Below are positions 57,536 through 64,000 of a DNA stretch of 64,000 nucleotides, in pieces; position 1 is the first letter of the stretch, and every line of letters starts with the position of its first letter. Under the pieces are notes generated by a model, which saw only the letters and a list, made by a program, of their open reading frames with translations, did not search any database and was not told the origin of the DNA. The stretch covers positions 8,184,001 through 8,248,000 of the forward strand of contig NC_051117.1 of assembly GCF_014839805.1 (NCBI RefSeq), in the 5' to 3' direction. Origin of the DNA: Manduca sexta. Lineage: Eukaryota > Arthropoda > Insecta > Lepidoptera > Sphingidae. The position numbers and the translations under genes are program-made.

Positions 57536-58582
57536 ATCGAATATCAATTCTTAAGGGTCGATCGCAGTGCCAAGCAAAGCTCCACAATTTCGTTTAAAGA
57601 TCAAATGATTTCTGGCAGTCTTTTTACCATCAGACGAGGCTTAACAAGTATTTTAAACCAACAAAATGCAACAAAGAATAAAAATTCAAATGCAATGCGT
57701 CCGCGATTCGTTAAGATGAGTAATTCATTAGCAAAGAAAGAAACGTTGTGCTAAATTGTGTGCTAATTGATACGATCAGTGACCTCATGCGCCGGATAAT
57801 AAGCGCTTCAGTATTCGGCTTTTAATATATGTACCCACACATTACTTTTTCCCTTTTCAGGGGTAGGTAGTTTCTCACCCATATTTCGTTAGCAATGTTA
57901 GGTAATAGGTCCCGTAATTCCAGGCACAATTCTTTACTCTAAGCTAGTACTGAGCAGAAAGAAACGGATTTCTGTATTACGTTTCAGTTTCTTTTGTGTT
58001 TTGCTGTCATCTTTTTAGTTAGCAAGGGTGTTTAAGGACCCCGTTGATCATACTGGTGTTAATACCACGACTCCTAAAGGTCTTTGTTTTGTCTTTAATA
58101 TAAATTTCGTTCTTTTCTCAATCCTTGAGTTTCCCTAGTCACAACATTCTTCGGAATATACTTTTAAACCAGACCACTTTCGATACTATAAAAATAAACT
58201 TCGCAATTAACAAAAGCAAAAAGCATTAAACGTAACAAAACCCGTTCAACATAATTTTTTTTATGTGTCCGGTCTGAAGCCCTAAAAGCTATAATAAGAA
58301 AGACCTTTATTCCAAAAACGCGTGCGCGAAAGAGACGGCTACATACGTCCATACGAGTGAGGGGGAGGATGTAGCAAAAATAAATGAAAAGCAAACGAGA
58401 TGATGTCATCTTGTAAGGCAAATAGCGGTCAAGGTACATGCTCTGAGATAGCTCGCGCTGTCGATAAAAATCGACCAAGAAATGAACTGGCACAGCGTCA
58501 TGCACTTACGTCATCGTAAGATATTTCTGCTTTGTTTCTTGTAAAAAGTTACTAAGAATTATTGTTTGTATACAATGATATT
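57536..58582. other. No recognised gene
   Basis: It holds a 113-residue minus-strand frame (58,164-58,505) with hydrophobic stretches but no recognised family or splice support. The palindromic GATGATGTCATC lies near 58,400. No repeats were recognised. Confidence 0.4.
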
Positions 58583-58825
58583 TCGATAGCTCCTAGGTAA
58601 ACTATCGTATCTGGTAAAATAGCGACATTCACTTTTAAGCGGTTCGTTATTAACTATCAAACAAAATTAGTTCTAAAATTAATAAATGAAAAAAAAAACA
58701 CATTAAAAATCATTAACTAACTTTTTTTTAATGTGTTTAGTAGTAAACAGTATCTAGATAAGGAAATGTTAAAAAGTGAATATCGCTATTTTTTTAGATA
58801 CGATAGTTTATTTAGAAGCTATCAA
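58583..58825. mobile_element. MITE with about 56-bp TIRs
   Basis: The left arm TCGATAGCTCCTAGGTAAAC...AGCGACATTCACTTTTAA and the reversed right arm TTGATAGCTTCTAAATAAAC...AGCGATATTCACTTTTAA agree at roughly 47 of 56 positions. A smaller inverted pair, AACACATTAAAAA and TTTTTAATGTGTT, sits in the centre (58,693-58,738), forming a nested hairpin. Confidence 0.75.
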
Positions 58826-59035
58826 TTTGTGTGGTTGTCATAGCCGGTTTTCTTTAAAACTGTCCTTGCCTCACGGTAAACAGACGCACGCGCAAATCAA
58901 CTGTCAGCTGTCCGTTGTGCTATTGCGTTTCTTACTGTCACTTGGCGTCTCATGAGTATAAACAATTGTGTCCAGCGGTGGGACATTCAATATCAGCTGA
59001 TATTTATGTAATATTAATAAACCAGTTCTGCATTG

Positions 59036-59302
59036 TTTGCTGCCCACTGCTAAGCACAGGGCTATATTACTGAGAGGTTTTAGGTTTTAATCCACCACGC
59101 TTAGTGCGAGTTGGCAGACGTCACATACCTTCTCAGGTATGTGGGTTTCCTGTCGATATTTTCCTTCACCGATAAAGCATGCGATAATTGGCAGTGAAAA
59201 CTCATGTACCTTCATAAAGTCAGAGGTGTGCCTTGGGTTTTGACCCTGTGGCATACGGCTCGGCAGACCCTTCAATCCTAACTAGGCTTTCACCGCTATT
59301 AA
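59036..59302 (-). mobile_element. SINE family A, full length, reverse
   Basis: On the minus strand: AATAGCGGTGAAAGCCTAGT (A-box region), GGGTCAAAACCCAAGGCACA (B-box region), CTCTGACTTTATGAAGGTAC, TTTATCGGTGAAGGAAAATA, AACTCGCACTAAGCGTGGTG and TGTGCTTAGCAGTGGGCAGC. All modules of the family are present in order, making this the reference copy for the fragments elsewhere. Confidence 0.8.
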
Positions 59303-59753
59303 TATTACTTCTGGATTAAATTGTATTATTAATATCAAATAACTTGTATGTCTGTGACTGATCAACTATTTTATTCTTCTTTCAAAATTTCTTCAAATAT
59401 TTTCAATATATTTTACATTTTTAGACGATTTTTTTGGCTTCGACAATCATGCAAATGAATGGTGATTTTCAGTTATTTTTAGCACCCACAATAATCATTA
59501 ATCCTCTTAACGAAATTAAGAAAAGGGCTAGTTTGGGTCTTTAGAAATATCATTCACTATACGAAACATGACAGTAATCGGTCACTTTGTTAGTTTTCTG
59601 CGAGATACCTCGGCCAAACCGGCTCATTCAACCGCCAGCGTGTTTGCCAATTAAAAACTAAACTAATTAGTACTTGCGGTAATAAAATCCATAAATATTT
59701 ACAGAAACACACTAAGCTTCCACTCAAAACCATACGACTATTTCCTTTTTTCG
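59303..59753. other. No recognised feature
   Basis: AT-rich spacer. Nothing was recognised. Confidence 0.45.
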
Positions 59754-59995
59754 GGTGGTAGGATATGTTTTATATCTCGTATAGCGACCACCGTTCACAA
59801 AGTGTTAAATCCCGCTATAATGGCTCACGTAAATGTGTCGCATCCCGGGATCAGCCTGATCAGATTCCAACAGGCCGGCATAATTATGTCGACTGTCGAG
59901 GGGTAATCATCTCTCGTCAGACAACATTCTATTGGACTTCACTCCACTTATCGTCAAGTGCAGGAGGGTCACCGTGCACATATAAAAAAAAACAC
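59754..59995 (+). repeat. 'TGGTGGTAGGATAT' family, forward, full length
   Basis: GGTGGTAGGATATGTTTTAT, TATAGCGACCACCGTTCACA, GGCCGGCATAATTATGTCGA, CTGTCGAGGGGTAATCATCT and GGTCACCGTGCACATATAAA, then poly(A). Confidence 0.8.
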
Positions 59996-60286
59996 GTACT
60001 TAAATGGAAACTGAATCGACAACAATTCGATATTCAAATGCATGTATCTTCACACGGCTTGACTCACTAATGCTATGCATCGCATGTAATGCGTGTATGC
60101 GTGACGTCATTAGGCATCCTCTTATATCATTTACGTCACTCTTATGTTGAGAGTGAAAGTAGAGCTCTGACTCATAATGACTCGTTTAAGTGATGTACAC
60201 TTAACACGATTAAGTCATATGCCCGTATGAAAAGGTACCTAGATTGTTGAAACAACTGTTAATTCTATAGTAGTGTTTCTCAGAGG

Positions 60287-60515
60287 TTGACTTCCTCTGT
60301 GGCGTAGTTGTTTTGCAGTGTGAATCGCAGTGGGTTCGATCCCCGGGTCGCATAAAGTTATATTGTTTTTTCAGTATAAACCAAGAATTTGGAATTTGTA
60401 CCTGATGTGCAATAGACTCGTTCCTTATGACCTCGTTGGCGAAGGGTGCGTCCATTAGTGGTGCTACTGCTTAACCCTTTCGGGATAAAGGGCGTGGGTG
60501 TGTGTGTGTGTGTGA
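60287..60515 (+). mobile_element. SINE family B, forward
   Basis: GACTTCCTCTGTGGCGTAGT (A box), GTGGGTTCGATCCCCGGGTC (B box), CAGTATAAACCAAGAATTTG, TTGGCGAAGGGTGCGTCCAT and CCCTTTCGGGATAAAGGGCG, then (GT)n. It belongs to the same subfamily as 39,592-39,852, with a shorter head. Confidence 0.78.
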
Positions 60516-60879
60516 ATATTGTTTAGACATCGGCGTCTTATGTGTTTAAAGGAAGGAAAGTACAACGTTCAAGAAATCTGTTCTATAAATAAGAAGTCCA
60601 CCTTTCTCTACATTATCCTTAATGTATTCAGCTTGTAGGCGTGTTGAATGGGTGACGCAAGTGGCGCCTACGCACCTTGCCGCGCCATCGTGCCTTATTG
60701 GAAAGGCATTTTTGAATGCGCAAGATTATTGGGGATTCAGGTCAGGAATGGTTTATTTCTTATTTTTGGAAAACTGAAAGATGAAAGAATGTAAGCATAG
60801 TCTACAATAGAATGTTATATGTCATCAGTCGTAATAAAGTCGAAGGTCGAGACCATTAGAGTTTACCGTACTCTCCTCT
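60516..60879. other. No recognised feature
   Basis: Mixed sequence with a short GC-rich part (GGCGCCTACGCACCTTGCCG, about 60,663). No exon was recognised. Confidence 0.4.
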
Positions 60880-60975
60880 CTCCAATGACGAGACGAGCAT
60901 TCCGCTCGCCTGATGGTAAGCGATGTGGCCGTCCATAGACATTAGCAACACCATACATAACTTTGAATTACAGAG
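60880..60975 (-). mobile_element. LINE 3' UTR fragment, reverse
   Basis: GACGAGACGAGCATTCCGCT, CGCCTGATGGTAAGCGATGT and TAACTTTGAATTACAGAGTA are the reverse of the 10,540-10,865 tail. Confidence 0.65.
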
Positions 60976-60997
60976 TAAATTTTACTAAGAATACCCA

Positions 60998-61085
60998 CCA
61001 TACCAGTCGACATTCTATTGGCTCCCACTCTATATACCATCAGGTGCTGTGACGTCACTGCTGTGCCTGTATAAAAGACAAAGAG
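60998..61085 (+). repeat. 'TGGTGGTAGGATAT' family, 3' fragment
   Basis: CAGTCGACATTCTATTGGCT, TACCATCAGGTGCTGTGACG and TGCTGTGCCTGTATAAAAGA correspond to the family's last 80 bp. Confidence 0.65.
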
Positions 61086-61154
61086 AGGTGACATGTCCTG
61101 GATTCCCGAAGGTTAGGATATAACTCCAATTCCTTCCCCTCTGCCACAACAAAG

Positions 61155-61300
61155 TGTCATCATCATTTCAGCCGGGAATCGTCCACTTCTGAACATAGGC
61201 CTCCCCGATTGAGCGCCACAGGGACCAGTTCTGGGCCGCCCTCATCCATCGGACTCCGGCGACCCTCACCAGGTCGTCGGTCCATCTCGTAACAAAGTGT
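61155..61300 (-). mobile_element. LINE ORF2 3' end, reverse
   Basis: GTCATCATCATTTCAGCCGG, GTCCACTTCTGAACATAGGC, CTCCGGCGACCCTCACCAGG and TCGTCGGTCCATCTCGT are the reverse of the RW..GRP..TDDL coding tail. It is less decayed than the one at 42,340. Confidence 0.7.
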
Positions 61301-61974
61301 AACTAAGTTGAATCTATGAGTTCAGCTATTGACCCAGGACCAATCTAATTCACTTCGAGAGCAGTAAATCATCCAATTTTACACACTTAACGCGTCATGT
61401 GAGTGATAAAACGCGTCTCGGCATTCCTCCTCCATCGTAAATACAAATAATGTTAAATATACATCAGTTATATTACATAGATTCCTCATAACGATTGAGG
61501 TAACCCTGCTAATAGGCGAAGTTACTGATAACCAATTACCGCGCGTCATCAATTGAACATAGAGTCTAAAAATTATATTAAGTATTACATTAAGATTGTG
61601 TGAAAATTATTTAAGTCTATGATCCATTATGACTCTTAGGACTCTAATATTATAGGATCATAATACGCGCCAATTTGCGATTTTTTGTTTATTTTATTAA
61701 GTATAGATGTTCTTACTTTCATCCACATTTTTTTTTAAATACTTCTACGCACATATAAATCCACATTTGCATATGTTAGGTATCTATTCGTACACTTATT
61801 ATTGAGATCAAATAAAATTAACTGGGTCCCTATATTAGACACTGCCTGTAATGTAACGTAAACCAATACCTTAGTTAGTTTTCAGGCAGTATCTAACCAT
61901 CCACCATACCATTATAGACTTTTACGTCTATTTTCCACCTCCTTGGTTTTAGTCTATGCGAATCCGATTTTACA
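61301..61974. other. No recognised feature
   Basis: AT-rich. A short inverted pair ACTGCCTG/CAGGCAGT lies at about 61,840-61,890. Nothing else was seen. Confidence 0.4.
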
Positions 61975-62126
61975 GGTGTTCTAATCGAAGGACAGCTTTG
62001 CAAGCGCTGTAGGTAAAAGAGTCAGAATCGCTATTTCCTTGTCCATTCATCAAAGCTGTTCTTCCATTACAACGTCCGTAATTGCAAAAAGTCGAATATG
62101 TCCCCGTAGACGGAATAGGCCTCCCT
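61975..62126. mobile_element. AGGGGGCC MITE family, partial copy, first unit of a tandem pair
   Basis: GTTCTAATCGAAGGACAGCT equals the left-arm interior at 3,775-3,795. GTCCGTAATTGCAAAAAGTC and GTAGACGGAATAGGCCTCCC form the right end. The left tip is missing. Sequence beyond the end (ATTAATTAAATCTTCATGAA) is repeated after the next copy. Confidence 0.65.
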
Positions 62127-62195
62127 ATATCATTAATTAAATCTTCATGAACTTGCGCTATAAGTAAGAGGGTCAAATAATCCCCTATTTACCTA

Positions 62196-62563
62196 CACGG
62201 CCATCATAGCTGTTCTTCCATTACATCGTCCGTGACTGCAAAACGTCGGGTATGCCCAGAGGCGGCTTTACCTATTGTGCAGGGTGTGCGCTGCACACGG
62301 GCGCAGTGTGTTGGGGGCGCTAGACACGACACGTTCAAAGAGACATGCGTCGCTCGCGACACTGGCGCTCTCAAACAACCTGCGCCCGTGCAAAGGCCGG
62401 CGAGCGGCTTTACATTACACAATAACTTTTGATTTAATATTTAGTATCAAATTTATTAAAGATTACATTGTGTCCTAGGGGGCGCGAAGGAATTGATTGC
62501 ACATGGGCGGCATAAGAGCTAGAGCCGCTTCTGGGTATGCACCCGGCGGAATAGGGCCCCCTG
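62196..62563. mobile_element. AGGGGGCC MITE family, second tandem unit, interrupted by a hAT MITE
   Basis: CATAGCTGTTCTTCCATTAC, GTCCGTGACTGCAAAACGTC and, after the nested insertion, CGGCGGAATAGGGCCCCCT match 62,045-62,126. The following TTTAATTGAACCTTCATGAA is also duplicated. With the nested element removed, the two units are about 151 bp apart, so this is a tandem duplication rather than two insertions. Confidence 0.68.
62257..62533. mobile_element. Nested hAT-type MITE with 8-bp TSD
   Basis: The ends are CAGAGGCGGCTTTACCT and, reversed, CAGAAGCGGCTCTAGCT. The flanks GGTATGCC (62,249-62,256) and GGTATGCA (62,534-62,541) agree at 7 of 8, the hAT duplication. It is 277 bp, GC-rich at its left half (CTGCACACGGGCGCAGTG), with no transposase. 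The three overlapping short frames over it are artefacts. Confidence 0.82.
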
Positions 62564-62589
62564 ACTATATCTTTAATTGAACCTTCATG

Positions 62590-62830
62590 AACTTCTCCAT
62601 CAAAAAGATTCTTCTCCTTCTTCTTCAGCCTGTATATTTATTTATTTAACACTTTACATACAGAGGAGTATATAGGCGGACTCAATGCCAAAGGCATTTT
62701 CTACCAGTCGACCTTAAGGTGGTGCAGAGATAAACAAATTAAGTATTATATATTCACCCAATGCTGAATGTAGGCCTCTTGCAATGCACGCCAAGTTGAT
62801 CAGTCCAAGGCTGAGATCCTAAACAGATTA
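62590..62830 (-). mobile_element. LINE 3' end interrupted by a second retroposon tail, reverse
   Basis: TTCTCCTTCTTCTTCAGCCT starts the LINE tail, and CCAATGCTGAATGTAGGCCT with CAATGCACGCCAAGTTGATC continues it after about 125 bp. The intervening piece begins ATTTATTTATTTAACACTTT, the reverse of a (TAAA)n tail, with ACTCAATGCCAAAGGCATTT. Confidence 0.6.
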
Positions 62831-64000
62831 CTACTTCTTATATTTAAAAACATAATTAAACGATTTAAAAGTGCTTCGGGTCGAAAGTAAACCCTTTGAT
62901 GTGCCTCGAGTGATTTATTTGCGTCAGGTTAAACATTATACACAGAGTACAATGCCCCTTCCATGGAGTTAATACGTCTTAATCTTAGATAAAGTATACT
63001 AATTTTATTATCTGTTACTATGCTATAAAGACACGAGGAAAATCTGCGAGGAGGCAGAAGTCGGTTTATATATTTTAGCTAGATCAGAATGAGAGCTAGT
63101 AAGGTATCTAATATTAGGGGATAGTCACCGCTCGTTATCACCCCCACTAAAATAATTTAGTAGGTACATCGTTAGCGATAAAGATTTTTTTATACAATCA
63201 AAATAGAGCAACAATCTCGCCTCAGCCCGTCCCACAAAATCCAAAAAATATACAAAAAGAATATTAACAAAAAGTCAAGTTTTCCAGAACACACCAAGCT
63301 TTTAATAAGGCGGTCAGCGCGGCAAGCTATGTATCAAATTTCGGAAACTCGCCCCAATTGTGAAAGACTAGCGTTTAAATCAATTGTTTTGTAAGTTATT
63401 TGTGAAAATATAAGCTTTTAGCTTATATACATATAAAAATCTGTGAATTTCTTTGGAAAAAGAACGGCATTTAGTTCATTTTAGTAAGTTAATTTACTAA
63501 ACTTCGAACCTTGAATGTTAAGTACCAGGCTATCAGAAACTCAAGGAACCTTATGATCCTAAAATGGCGGTTGCTGCGTCTTGCTATATCAGGAAACCCT
63601 ATGTACCTCCATATTTATGTTCTGAGCACGAACTGTTCTACTTGTCCCCATGACTCAAGGCAGCTGCAGCGACCACTTGGGACAGCTTTGTAAAAATAAA
63701 ACCTAAAACAGTTATAACAGATGTGTGTGAATCATTAACATTTTTGCCGACGAAAATTACAATAAAATATGAACATCAAAATCAGATACGTTCGATTTTG
63801 GTAATGCATTTTTTTAAGTGTCTTGCAAAATTATTCATAGACTATATAATATACCACACCGCAGGGAAAAAACTAGACTGTACTAATATAACATTGCCAA
63901 AATCTCGATCGTAAAGGAACATCGCGTTTTGCGAATTATACTGCATCGACTTCTGTTGTAGGGTTAAAACAGGATAAAGGATACGCTAAGGAGTGAAACG
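62831..64000. other. No recognised gene at the right edge
   Basis: AT-rich, with a small perfect hairpin ATATAAGCT-TT-AGCTTATAT near 63,408. A GC-richer stretch at 63,540-63,690 has GGCAGCTGCAGCGACCACTT but no exon with convincing splice sites on either strand. Confidence 0.4.

Noticed and set aside
58164..58505. 113-residue hydrophobic minus-strand frame
   Set aside because: Amino-acid text looks like translated AT-rich DNA, with no signal, domain, codon bias or splice support.
62204..62478. Three overlapping Cys/Arg-rich short frames on both strands
   Set aside because: They lie within a nested 277-bp hAT MITE with no coding capacity.

Overview
This looks like nuclear DNA of a moth or butterfly (Lepidoptera). 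The sequence is AT-rich and gene-poor. It is full of interspersed repeats that I associate with lepidopteran genomes: tRNA-derived SINEs, LINE 3' tails ending in CATCAT runs, 'gcggcttcgcccgcg' tails and hAT-type MITEs. The one securely identified gene, an insect alpha-tubulin, fits. No prokaryotic features, CRISPR arrays or complete viral genes were seen.

Layout. (1) 1-14,400: a GC-rich terminal coding exon at 1,074-1,225 (+), probably the end of a gene that begins left of the window, then TIR elements, hAT MITEs and SINEs. (2) 14,432-15,762: a predicted three-exon, 212-residue coiled-coil protein gene (+) whose last two exons look like duplicates of each other. (3) 17,735-20,313: a complete alpha-tubulin gene (-) with three coding exons, TATA box, CCAAT box and poly(A) signal. 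It is flanked on one side by a near-perfect 364-bp fold-back element ending in TTAA and on the other by a one-armed copy of the same element. (4) About 24,060-24,270: a CpG-rich promoter with a probable non-coding first exon (+) ending in a strong splice donor. (5) 24,270-64,000: no host coding exon was found in almost 40 kb. This stretch is probably a long intron or intergenic DNA made of transposon layers, including a nested hAT in a MITE, split hAT copies, and a six-unit 123-bp array inside a mobile element.

How the genes relate. The coiled-coil gene and the tubulin gene are convergent and end about 2 kb apart. The tubulin promoter and the 24-kb promoter are divergent and about 3.9 kb apart. 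The spacer between them holds two similar AGCGCCMTCT sites that resemble the insect CTCF core. The genes share no pathway that I can see. Most of the remaining sequence is a record of transposition, with several insertions dated relative to each other by nesting and by exact target-site duplications.
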